Source: Oligoflexia bacterium
GTDB lineage: Bacteria; Bdellovibrionota; UBA1018; CAIPTA01
NCBI GenBank assembly: GCA_023954355.1
Contig: JAMLID010000004.1
Span: forward strand, 1 to 64,000
Direction: 5' to 3'
DNA: 64,000 bases
The notes beneath the pieces were generated by a model, which saw nothing but the letters and a program-made list of their open reading frames with translations, had not been told where the DNA came from and did no database searches. Position numbers and translations under genes: made by a program. Every line of letters begins with the position of its first letter. Position 1 is the stretch's first letter. Of the stretch, positions 8,568-16,777 are shown piece by piece.

Positions 8568-10171
8568 AAATTTCTACTTTTATGATTTTCTTCTTTATCA
8601 ATTATAACTTCTATAATTTCTAATTTCGTATTTGATTGAAGACCCGAGATTATATTTAGTAATTCATCTTTATTTTCTATTTTTTTATAGGCAATAGAAA
8701 AACCACTGGCGATATTTGAAATAGAAAATAATTGAGGCGTTGTAAATAATTCTGATTTTTCAGAAAAGTTCTTAGTATTTACTACCCTAAAGATTTCACC
8801 ACCACCATTATTGAGAACAAAAATTTTAAGATTAATTTCTGGTAGCCTATTCAATAGGGAAAGAGAAGAAATATCATGTAAAAAAGATAAATCTCCAATA
8901 AAAGAAATGACTTGTTTCTTTAGGCCATAGGAGACTCCCGCCGCAGTAGCCAGTAATCCATCGATTCCACTTAACCCGCGATTTGTATACACCTCTTCAT
9001 ATTCTCCAGAAAAATACTTATTAAAATCTCTTACAGGCATAGAATTTCCAAGAAAGTAGGTAGATTTTTTTACTGTTTTGCTAAACAGGCGAAAGAAAGA
9101 AGGTTCACATATTTTTGAAGAGGCATAGTGCGTGGTATTTTCTGATGGTTTATATTTCCTCTGGTTTTGAATTTCTATTTTAGGCAATTCTAACCAATCT
9201 TCTATAGGTACGTTCCTAAAGTCTATCTTGAAAAAATCAGAGAAAATAAAATCTGGGTCTAGAATTTCATCTTTTATGTAAATACTTGCAATTTTACAAC
9301 CGAGTTTCGCCACTTTTTCATAGATTTTAGTGTTGATGGGGGGCATTCCTAAGAATAAAAAAAGATCCGGATGGGCGACTTCATTTTTTTCGATTTGATG
9401 AAAGAAATCAAAAGAATTAGAAATGATATTTTTTTTAGATTTTGAAAGATTGCTTGAGTTCTCTGTAAGTATAGGAATGTTTTTTTCTTCTAATATAGAG
9501 AGAACATCTGAAGATAAATGATGATTAATTCCAGCAAAAAAAACAGGGTTTTTAGCTTTTTTTAGCAGTTCTATCATTTGGATAAGAGATTCTTGCTTTT
9601 TGGAAAATATCTTAGGAATAGGATGATCTTTTTCCAAAGAAGAGCTACCTAAATATGGTTCATCTAAACGAAGGTTTAATTGTACGGGAGAATCGTTTTC
9701 TATAGCAGAATTGGTGATTCTAGCTAAATGAAATTCTAACTCTTTGTTTTGTTGTTTAGAAAAATCAAAATCAAAAAAATCTTTAGTGTAGGGATGAAAA
9801 AAATTCGTTTGGTTTGTGGTTTGATTTGCTCCCGTGGCTAGTGCTTTCATTGGGCGGTCGGCAGATAAAATAATTAGAGGCACTTTACTATGGTAAGCTT
9901 CCATAACTGCTGGGTATAAGTTACCCACAGCAGTGCCTGAGGTAGTTAATATAATAGAAGGTTTTTTAGTGGCTTTAGCGATCCCCAGCGCAAAGAAACC
10001 GTTTGATCTTTCATCGATAACGGTAGTTATTTTAAAATAAGAGTCTTCACTAAATGCTAACGATAAAGGTGCATTTCTGAATCCTGGAGAAATGATAATA
10101 TGCTTAATTTCTCTTTGTTTAAAAAATTCACAAATTCTTAAAGTGTTTTCTCTGATAAATTCTTTACTCAT
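8564..10171 (-). CDS. menD: MenD, SEPHCHC synthase (ThDP-dependent)
   Basis: 535 residues. MenD condenses isochorismate with 2-oxoglutarate using thiamine diphosphate and Mg2+. The N-terminal pyrimidine-binding domain has IISPGFRNAPLS, IDERSNGFFALG and TSGTAVGNLYPAVMEA, which are MenD-typical. The C-terminal domain has GLSGIDGLLATAAG and a GDLSFLHD..NNGG diphosphate/Mg binding stretch. It overlaps menF and menH by 4 nt each. The length agrees with the family. Confidence 0.95.
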   Translation of the reverse strand: MSKEFIRENTLRICEFFKQREIKHIIISPGFRNAPLSLAFSEDSYFKITTVIDERSNGFFALGIAKATKKPSIILTTSGTAVGNLYPAVMEAYHSKVPLIILSADRPMKALATGANQTTNQTNFFHPYTKDFFDFDFSKQQNKELEFHLARITNSAIENDSPVQLNLRLDEPYLGSSSLEKDHPIPKIFSKKQESLIQMIELLKKAKNPVFFAGINHHLSSDVLSILEEKNIPILTENSSNLSKSKKNIISNSFDFFHQIEKNEVAHPDLFLFLGMPPINTKIYEKVAKLGCKIASIYIKDEILDPDFIFSDFFKIDFRNVPIEDWLELPKIEIQNQRKYKPSENTTHYASSKICEPSFFRLFSKTVKKSTYFLGNSMPVRDFNKYFSGEYEEVYTNRGLSGIDGLLATAAGVSYGLKKQVISFIGDLSFLHDISSLSLLNRLPEINLKIFVLNNGGGEIFRVVNTKNFSEKSELFTTPQLFSISNIASGFSIAYKKIENKDELLNIISGLQSNTKLEIIEVIIDKEENHKSRNL

Positions 10172-11223
10172 TGGTTTATCCTAAAATAGAGATCAGCAAT
10201 TGATTTTATTTTGTTAGTGATTTCTGTAAACTCTTTTTCAGAGCTCGATTCTTTAACATAGCCCGCACCTGCAAATAAGTAGCAAAACTGATTAATGAAT
10301 AAGGCAGAACGGATAGCTACAATTGAAGTTATACTATCATCATCTTCATCTGATAAATGAATTGGAGAAGAATATAGTCCGCGATCGTAGCCCTCAAACT
10401 CTCTAAGAAGATGAAGTGATTTACTTTTTGGATACCCACTAATGGCTGGGGTTGGGTGAAGCTCAGCTGTTAATTGATCTAAGTTAATTTGATTATAATT
10501 AAATGAAAATTCAGAAAATAGATGGGATAAATTTCTTGTATTAATTATTTGAATATCGGTTTTTTTATAATCAATAATTCCTATTCTTTTTAATGCTATT
10601 TTTATACCTTCTTCGACAAATCTGTGTTCGTCTTTTTCTTTCTCTTTAAAATCATCCAAAGAAATATCTTTTTTATAAGGGAGAGTTCCAGCTATGGCAG
10701 GTATTTTGATCATTTTGTTATTTACGCTAAACAAAAGTTCGGGAGAGTTTCCAAGAAATATAAAACTTTTATATCGCAGAAAAAATTTATAATTTAGTTC
10801 TTCTTCTTGAGAGAAAAGCTGACAGAATGTTTCATATATATCTAAATCTTCAATTTCTGCTTGAAAAATACAGGAAGGAACAATTTTTTCTATAGAACCT
10901 TCTTTAAGTGCAGCTTGAATTTTTTTAGTGAAATTTTCCCAGCTACTCCCCTTTTTTTCTAACGTAATATCTCTTTTATGATTGCTATTAATGGCATCAA
11001 TTTTCTCAAAGGTTTTTGACTTTAGAAAATTTATAATTTCTTTGGGCTTTAGATCTCCCCATATGGATGAATTAGGAGAGTTTTCACCATAGAATTTTTG
11101 TAGAATCAATTTATATTTCGTTTTTTCTTTAGTTTCAGAATAGTAAAATTTTATAGCGGAGTTCTTTTTTTTTAATGCGAAAAAAGTAGCATTATTTTGA
11201 ACTAATTCTTTCAAGTCATTCAT
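10168..11223 (-). CDS. menF: MenF, isochorismate synthase
   Basis: 351-residue chorismate-binding enzyme. Recognisable family blocks are PAIAGTLPY, PTPAISGYPKS and the C-terminal FAGAGYVKESSSEKEF, plus EGYDRGLYSSPI. Chorismate to isochorismate is the committed step of the classical menaquinone route, and the gene directly precedes menD with a 4-nt overlap. The N-terminal 100 residues are weakly conserved, as is usual. An anthranilate or aminodeoxychorismate synthase is unlikely given the context. Confidence 0.9.
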   Translation of the reverse strand: MNDLKELVQNNATFFALKKKNSAIKFYYSETKEKTKYKLILQKFYGENSPNSSIWGDLKPKEIINFLKSKTFEKIDAINSNHKRDITLEKKGSSWENFTKKIQAALKEGSIEKIVPSCIFQAEIEDLDIYETFCQLFSQEEELNYKFFLRYKSFIFLGNSPELLFSVNNKMIKIPAIAGTLPYKKDISLDDFKEKEKDEHRFVEEGIKIALKRIGIIDYKKTDIQIINTRNLSHLFSEFSFNYNQINLDQLTAELHPTPAISGYPKSKSLHLLREFEGYDRGLYSSPIHLSDEDDDSITSIVAIRSALFINQFCYLFAGAGYVKESSSEKEFTEITNKIKSIADLYFRINQ

Positions 11224-11987
11224 AGAAGTGATTTTTCGTTTTCTCTTAGAGTAAGAACTTCAACACCTGTTTTTGTTACAAGAACAGTGTGCTCAAATTG
11301 TGCAGAAAGACTTCCATCAACGGTGCGAACCGTCCAGTCGTCGTTTTCTAATTTTGTCCTAGGTCCACCCATATTAATCATAGGTTCAATGGTAAAAGTC
11401 ATGCCTTCTCTTAAGACAACACCTTGTTTAGGGCGCCCTACGTGCACAATATTAGGGTCTTCATGAAAATTTTTACCAATGCCGTGACCACAATACTCAA
11501 CAACAACAGAGTATCCATTACTCTTCACATATGTTTCAATGGCATGACCAATATCGCCTACGGTGTTTCCTGGGCAAACTTGCTTAATGCCTTCCCACAT
11601 AGATAGGTAAGCCACATCAATGAATTTTTTAATATCATCATTAACAGAGCCAACTACAAAGGTTGCATTTGTGTCTCCATGATAGCCGTTTAAAATAGGT
11701 GTTACATCTAGATTAACAATATCTCCTTTTTTAAAGGGAACTTCATTGGGCACACCATGGCAGACGACATCATTTACTGAAACGCATAAATTTGCAGGGT
11801 ATCCCTTGTAATTTAGAGTAGCGGGAATGGCATTATGCTCAAGAGTCCATTTATGGCAGGCATCATCGATTTGTTTGGGGGTATTGCCCTCGATAATTAA
11901 TTTAGACATTTCTACAAGACATTTAGCGGCTAGCTTGCCTACTTCACGCATTTTTTGGATTTCATCTGAAGATTTAATAGTAATCAT
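11220..11987 (-). CDS. map: Methionine aminopeptidase, type I
   Basis: Removes the initiator methionine from new proteins. All five metal ligands are visible in order: Asp94 (NLDVTP), Asp105 (GYHGDTNAT), His168 (CGHGIG), Glu201 (TIEPMI) and Glu232 (QFEHT); substrate-side His78 and His175 are also present. 255 residues, no N-terminal extension, so type Ia. It sits between a thioesterase gene and menF with 4-nt overlaps on both sides, a housekeeping gene carried inside the menaquinone operon. Confidence 0.95.
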   Translation of the reverse strand: MITIKSSDEIQKMREVGKLAAKCLVEMSKLIIEGNTPKQIDDACHKWTLEHNAIPATLNYKGYPANLCVSVNDVVCHGVPNEVPFKKGDIVNLDVTPILNGYHGDTNATFVVGSVNDDIKKFIDVAYLSMWEGIKQVCPGNTVGDIGHAIETYVKSNGYSVVVEYCGHGIGKNFHEDPNIVHVGRPKQGVVLREGMTFTIEPMINMGGPRTKLENDDWTVRTVDGSLSAQFEHTVLVTKTGVEVLTLRENEKSLL

Positions 11988-12445
11988 TCTATGCTTTCAC
12001 TTTCCCAGTATTGGTTAACAATTTCAAAAAGCTCTGAAGACATTTCTACTGGTCGACCTTCTGTATTAACACAACAATGCTGTGTTTCTCCAAGAACTAG
12101 CGCTTGGTATGAACTTAGATTGTTTGTTAAAGAAGAATCGTTCAAATTTTCTGTTCTATAGAGTGAATAAGAAAAATTTAATCGTATATTGGTGAGCTTA
12201 GAAATTTTAGTTTCGATTAACAAACAATCATCAAAATAGATGGGTTTTTTAAACTGCACATTTAAAGCTGTCACAGGAAAATGAAATCCCTTTTCTACAA
12301 TTTTACTATAGGGAAAATTCATTAATCGTAAAAATTCTACTCGCCCTCTCTCAAAATACTTAGCGTGATTCGAGTGATGTACAATACCCATGGCATCAGT
12401 TTCTGAAAACGGTACTCGATAGTAGAGGTGACAAATTTTTTTCAT
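11984..12445 (-). CDS. Hotdog-fold acyl-CoA thioesterase (4HBT/YbgC type), possible MenI
   Basis: 153 residues with the 4HBT active-site signature FSETDAMGIVHHSNHAKYFE, in which Asp17 is the candidate catalytic residue. The family hydrolyses small acyl-CoA or aryl-CoA thioesters. The menaquinone route needs a 1,4-dihydroxy-2-naphthoyl-CoA hydrolase and no other thioesterase is present here, so this is a reasonable candidate. YbgC-type proteins also have other roles, so the substrate is inference from operon position. Confidence 0.75.
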   Translation of the reverse strand: MKKICHLYYRVPFSETDAMGIVHHSNHAKYFERGRVEFLRLMNFPYSKIVEKGFHFPVTALNVQFKKPIYFDDCLLIETKISKLTNIRLNFSYSLYRTENLNDSSLTNNLSSYQALVLGETQHCCVNTEGRPVEMSSELFEIVNQYWESESIE

Positions 12446-12446
12446 T

Positions 12447-13049
12447 CTAAAGCTCCGGATGGGTAGATAGCACAGATGGGCGATTTTCCCATGTTTTTAA
12501 GAATGCCATAAGCCTTGGGTGTTTTTCTAGATTAGGTATCAGCTTACGAAAAAGGGCCCACTGAAGAAGGCAAACTAGGCTTAGGTCTAGATAAGTAAAA
12601 GCACTTGTCAGCTGAGTTCGCTCTTCTAGCCAATCAAGTGTGGCTTGAATGGCTAAGAGTTCTTGTTGAAAAAAAGGGTATTTTTCTAAATCTGTAATGC
12701 CGCTGCGCGTAGCCCGTATGATCTTTACTCCTGCGGCCATGGCTCCATTTGTATAGGCTAAAAACTGAAGGTCATCGACTTTGGTTTCTATTTGGCGATA
12801 AAGGGTGTTGATTTCTTTATTTTTTCCGTAAGTTTCCATGAGATAAAGAGCAATTAGGTCAGATTCAATCAGCTTTTTTCCATTATCTTCAAGTATAGGG
12901 AACTGGAGCAGTGGAATTTGTGCAAAATTTTCTAAATTCGCTTCTAGTAGATTGTTAAGCTCAACGAAGGTGTAAGAAATCCCATATTCTTGCAAAAGAA
13001 TTCGTACCTTTCTTGTAAAGTGTGAGGGATTCGTGCCATAGAGAATCAT
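12447..13049 (-). CDS. Glutathione S-transferase-like protein
   Basis: 200 residues with a thioredoxin-fold N-terminus (ILYGTNPSHFTRKVRILLQE) and the ESDLIALYL segment that contacts the glutamyl moiety in GSTs, followed by an all-helical C-terminal domain. It is the first gene of the menaquinone operon and starts 24 bp from the divergent sua5 gene. The ATG has no evident Shine-Dalgarno; a TATAAT box ends 12 bases before it, so the transcript may be nearly leaderless. Substrate unknown. Confidence 0.75.
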   Translation of the reverse strand: MILYGTNPSHFTRKVRILLQEYGISYTFVELNNLLEANLENFAQIPLLQFPILEDNGKKLIESDLIALYLMETYGKNKEINTLYRQIETKVDDLQFLAYTNGAMAAGVKIIRATRSGITDLEKYPFFQQELLAIQATLDWLEERTQLTSAFTYLDLSLVCLLQWALFRKLIPNLEKHPRLMAFLKTWENRPSVLSTHPEL

Positions 13050-13057
13050 GAAACGGT

Positions 13058-13066
13058 TATATTATA
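13058..13066. promoter_or_regulatory. Overlapping divergent -10 boxes between GST-like gene and sua5
   Basis: The 24-bp gap between two divergent start codons holds TATATT (13058-13063) reading toward sua5 and, on the other strand, TATAAT (13066-13061) reading toward the men operon. Neither gene has a clear Shine-Dalgarno. Both boxes lie 10-12 bases from the ATG, so transcripts would have almost no leader. I found no good -35 for either, so the call is tentative. Confidence 0.3.
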
Positions 13067-13073
13067 TAAAGCA

Positions 13074-14036
13074 ATGGATAAACAAGAATTAGATAAAGTT
13101 ATTTTGAGCTTAACAGAGGGGAATGTTGTCGCAATTCCTACAGAAACTGTTTATGGTCTAGCCGCTTCAATTCAAAGCGAAGCAGCGCTTAAAAAAATTT
13201 TTTCTGTAAAAAATCGACCATTTTTTGATCCTCTTATTGTTCATGTTTCTGGCATAGAAATGGCCAAATCAGTAGTTTCTAGCTGGCCATCAATCGCAAA
13301 CTATTTAGCAGAACAATTTTGGCCAGGGCCTTTTACTATGGTTTTGCCTAAGTCAAATACATTGAACCCTTTAATTACCTCTGGCCTGGACTCAGTTGCC
13401 GTTCGAGCCCCTGCACACCCCATAACTTTAGAGATTATAAAGACATTAAATATTCCTTTGGCGGCACCAAGCGCTAATCAATTTGGTAAAACTAGCCCTA
13501 CTAGTGCTGATCATGTGAAAAATAGTTTCCCTGAAAGAGATTTTTTGGTTCTAGATGGAGGCCCATCATTAATAGGGATAGAGTCAACAGTTGTTTCAAT
13601 AGATGAAAAAAACAAACTAATTAAGCTTTTAAGACCAGGCACACTTTCCTTTTCGTTACTACAAGAAAAGGTTTTTAAGTTTGATTCAGAATATAAAATA
13701 GAAAAAAGCCAAAAAGGGGCTTCTCCAGGGCTTTTAGAAAATCATTACCAGCCTGAGATCCCTTTAGTGATAGTTGATAAAGAAGATTTTTCCAATAAAG
13801 ATGAAGAGCACATTCAAAAAATATTTCAACTTGATCATCTTTCAAAAGGTGTAGAGCTTACTCTTTCAAAAAGCGCAAATTTGGCTGCACGAGAGCTTTA
13901 TAGTGAATTAAGAAGTTTGTCGAATACAAAAGTCTCTTATATATTTTTCAAATATAAAGAATATATGAAAGAAGAGTCTTGGGATGGAATTCGGGACCGT
14001 CTCAAAAAGGCATCTTCGTTAATAATTGATTCGTAG
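13074..14036 (+). CDS. Sua5-type threonylcarbamoyl-AMP synthase
   Basis: Makes threonylcarbamoyl-AMP from threonine, bicarbonate and ATP, the first step of t6A tRNA modification. The YrdC-like domain (about 1-210) shows IPTETVYGLAA, FDPLIVHV, WPGPFTMVLPK, VAVRAPAHP, PLAAPSANQFGKTSPT and GIESTVVS. The 320-residue length shows a C-terminal Sua5 domain, so it is the long Sua5 form rather than short TsaC. It starts 24 bp from the divergent GST-like gene and probably leads the next two genes. Confidence 0.9.
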   Translation: MDKQELDKVILSLTEGNVVAIPTETVYGLAASIQSEAALKKIFSVKNRPFFDPLIVHVSGIEMAKSVVSSWPSIANYLAEQFWPGPFTMVLPKSNTLNPLITSGLDSVAVRAPAHPITLEIIKTLNIPLAAPSANQFGKTSPTSADHVKNSFPERDFLVLDGGPSLIGIESTVVSIDEKNKLIKLLRPGTLSFSLLQEKVFKFDSEYKIEKSQKGASPGLLENHYQPEIPLVIVDKEDFSNKDEEHIQKIFQLDHLSKGVELTLSKSANLAARELYSELRSLSNTKVSYIFFKYKEYMKEESWDGIRDRLKKASSLIIDS

Positions 14037-14042
14037 GATATA

Positions 14043-15368
14043 ATGACTAAAACTTTTTTAGACAAATGGTTTCTTTTTTTGATTTTTTTTGGAGTAATTT
14101 TTTATTTATTTGTTTTTCCTCATGGAATTCATGGTGATGGTACTGTTCGATACGAAGCGCTTCTTCACTTAATTCATGAAAAAGAAATAAAGCCCATGAT
14201 TTATTCTTATGTTGGCCCCATTTTTTCGGCACCGCTCATTTTATTAGGTAAATTAGTTAAAGACCAATTTTGGTGGATGTCTCGCTATAATACATTTTTA
14301 TTTTTAGCACTATTATTTTTCTCGTACCGATTACTTCCAGGGCAGTGGACTGGTAGTGCGAAGAAAATCTTTCTCATCCTTTTGCTGGGGGCAAGTATGT
14401 TTCCAAGACATACTGCCGACTATTATGGTGAGGTTTTTAGCGCCTGCTTAGCATTTTTATCTATTTTATTAATCAATAGATCTTACTGGTTGATTGGTTC
14501 AGTTTTATTGTCTCTGGCTACTTGGAATAATCCCGGTTCTATTATTGGTGCAGGACTTATTTTTCTATTTGCAGCTATTTATTATCGGCGCTTAAGGTAT
14601 TTATTTTTTGCGGTATTGCTACCAGTGGGAATTATTTTAGAAACGTATTTAAAGTTTGGAGAGTTTTTTCCTAATTTATATTTATCTTATTTAGAAAATA
14701 ATAAAATTTCTCCCTATACGAGTGGCCCTGGTTTTTCGTACCCACTTTTTTTTGGGGCACTATCTGTATTATTTTCCTTCGGGAAGGGCCTCTTCTTTTA
14801 TTGTCCAGGCACTTTAGGGAGTGTATCAAAAAGTATTTGGGAAGATAAAAAAGACTCATTTCTTGTCGGAGCATCAATTCTTTATTTAGTTGGGTTAGTG
14901 CTTATGTTTTCTCGTTGGTGGAGCTGGTCAGGTGATTGGTTTTGGGGTCCACGTTTTTATTTATTTGCAAGTATATTAAACGCACTTTTACTGACTAAAA
15001 TTTTACAATCTAGTAAATATGATTTCAGAAAAAATATTTTTCTTTTAGTCGCATTATTGTTGTCTGTTTGGGTTGGGTTTCAAGGGATAACTTTTGGGCA
15101 AGATTTTTTAGAACCTTGCTCAATCACATTAGGTGGCAAAGATATGGGATTTATTTGTCATTATGTACCAGAATTTAGTCCTTTATGGAGAATGTTTGCC
15201 GAAGGTGCCACACCAGAAATTAAAGGCAGAAAAATTGGATTTTTAATTTATTACTTAATGATTGGATTCACAATGGCTGTTATTTCGCTCTCACCAATTA
15301 TTAATGCTGAAAAAAGAAAAATTAAGATGCTTATAGAAAGAGTTCATCCGAAAAAATGGAATTTTTAA
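14043..15368 (+). CDS. Polytopic membrane protein, GT-C glycosyltransferase-like
   Basis: 441 residues with about ten to twelve hydrophobic segments. The first periplasmic loop has HGIHGDGTVRYEALLHL, an acidic loop in the place where dolichol/polyprenyl-phosphate-sugar dependent GT-C enzymes keep a catalytic Asp or Glu. A WWSWSGDWFWGPR stretch lies in a later loop. It starts six bases after sua5 and overlaps the next membrane protein gene by 13 nt. Family assignment is inference from architecture; the sugar and acceptor are unknown. Confidence 0.5.
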   Translation: MTKTFLDKWFLFLIFFGVIFYLFVFPHGIHGDGTVRYEALLHLIHEKEIKPMIYSYVGPIFSAPLILLGKLVKDQFWWMSRYNTFLFLALLFFSYRLLPGQWTGSAKKIFLILLLGASMFPRHTADYYGEVFSACLAFLSILLINRSYWLIGSVLLSLATWNNPGSIIGAGLIFLFAAIYYRRLRYLFFAVLLPVGIILETYLKFGEFFPNLYLSYLENNKISPYTSGPGFSYPLFFGALSVLFSFGKGLFFYCPGTLGSVSKSIWEDKKDSFLVGASILYLVGLVLMFSRWWSWSGDWFWGPRFYLFASILNALLLTKILQSSKYDFRKNIFLLVALLLSVWVGFQGITFGQDFLEPCSITLGGKDMGFICHYVPEFSPLWRMFAEGATPEIKGRKIGFLIYYLMIGFTMAVISLSPIINAEKRKIKMLIERVHPKKWNF

Positions 15369-16777
15369 AATATAATTCTAGTAAAGAAAAAAAAGTGCTT
15401 TTTGCTATATTTATTCCCTGGGCTATTTTTCTTCTTTTAATAAATTTGATTGTTACTCAAGATGGTGGACAAAACGCCACTAGCAGATTTTTGTCTTTAA
15501 GAGCTATGTCAGAAGAAGCAACATTTACCATAGATAAAAGAATCGGAGCGAGCGTAGATTGGGCAAAAACGCCTGATGGCCACTATTATTCTAATAAAGC
15601 ACCTGGGCCTATGTTGTATGGATTCCCTGTATTTTTTGTGCTAGATCACGCATCTAAATTTTTTTTAGGAACGAATCTCGATGAGAATGGGCATAGACCA
15701 TACCCAGGATATTTTTTAAAAACAACAAGTTCGCTCTTAATTCAATTAGTACCATTTTTAGTTCTTTCTTTTTTTATCTCACTTTGGATGCTAAAAAATA
15801 ATTTCACCATAAGTGCTGTGAATTTTTTCCTATCTACGGCTTTTATTGGAAATACCGTTTCATTTTATTTTAATAATTTTTCAGGACATGCAATTGCAGC
15901 ATTTTTTGTATTAGGGATTTGCTTTTCTTATTTGAAGAGAAACTTTTTTTGGTTTTCATTTTGTGCTGGATCTGCCCTTCTCTGTGATTATGGGTTCGGT
16001 ATGCAAATACCTGCATTTTTATTCTTATCTTTAATATTTTTTAGGAATGTGAAAGGGGTTAAGAAAAATTTTCTTCACTTTCTATTGGGTGGCGTTATTC
16101 CAGGAGTTTTATGGATCTGGTATCATGTTTTAGCTTTTGGTAGTCCATTTTCAATAGCGAATCATCATCAAAATCCTGTTTTTTTAGATAAGGCAAATGA
16201 GCAGATTCAAATTTGGGGATTATTCTCGCTTCCGTCTAAAGAGGTGTTTATAGAGCTACTTTTTGGTCCATCAAGGGGTATTTTGTATACGCAAGCATGG
16301 TTGTTGGTATTGATTCCTTTTTTCTTCTTTTTACCAAAAAAATCTGATGGTAAAAATTTAGGTTGGTTTTGTTTCTTGAGTTTTCTAGGCCTTTTAATCA
16401 TGAATGCTTCTTTTGGTGGTTGGCACGGAGGCATGGGGGTTGGTCCTAGGTATATGTCTGCTATATTTCCGTCTTTTTCCTTATTGGGGGCATTCGTTAT
16501 AATAAATTTTCCAAGAATTATTTCATATTTTATATGGTTAACGGCTATACCTAGTTTTATCTTTCGTGGGCTAGCATATAGCTCAACAATTTTAGTTGCT
16601 GTTACTCCTCTTTGGGATTTTTATTTATGGGAATTACGCAAACCCAGTATGACTGGTGAGCTAAGAATTTTCTTATTTTTCTTTTTATTACTAGTGAGTA
16701 TTTTTACCCAGTATAAATTATTAAGGTCTACTTATTCGCAAGATGGAGTTGTTAATAAGCATGAGGGCTCAGTGTAA
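15356..16777 (+). CDS. Polytopic membrane protein, GT-C-like, partner of previous gene
   Basis: 473 residues, about ten or more hydrophobic segments. The first external loop contains TSRFLSLRAMSEE and then DGHYYSNKAPGPMLYG, a pattern I associate with ArnT/PMT-like membrane glycosyltransferases. Further loops carry FGPSRGILYTQAW and GGWHGGMGVGPRYM. Overlap with the upstream gene suggests the two act together. Its 3' end overlaps the opposing DUF2079-like gene by 46 bp. Confidence 0.5.
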   Translation: MEFLKYNSSKEKKVLFAIFIPWAIFLLLINLIVTQDGGQNATSRFLSLRAMSEEATFTIDKRIGASVDWAKTPDGHYYSNKAPGPMLYGFPVFFVLDHASKFFLGTNLDENGHRPYPGYFLKTTSSLLIQLVPFLVLSFFISLWMLKNNFTISAVNFFLSTAFIGNTVSFYFNNFSGHAIAAFFVLGICFSYLKRNFFWFSFCAGSALLCDYGFGMQIPAFLFLSLIFFRNVKGVKKNFLHFLLGGVIPGVLWIWYHVLAFGSPFSIANHHQNPVFLDKANEQIQIWGLFSLPSKEVFIELLFGPSRGILYTQAWLLVLIPFFFFLPKKSDGKNLGWFCFLSFLGLLIMNASFGGWHGGMGVGPRYMSAIFPSFSLLGAFVIINFPRIISYFIWLTAIPSFIFRGLAYSSTILVAVTPLWDFYLWELRKPSMTGELRIFLFFFLLLVSIFTQYKLLRSTYSQDGVVNKHEGSV

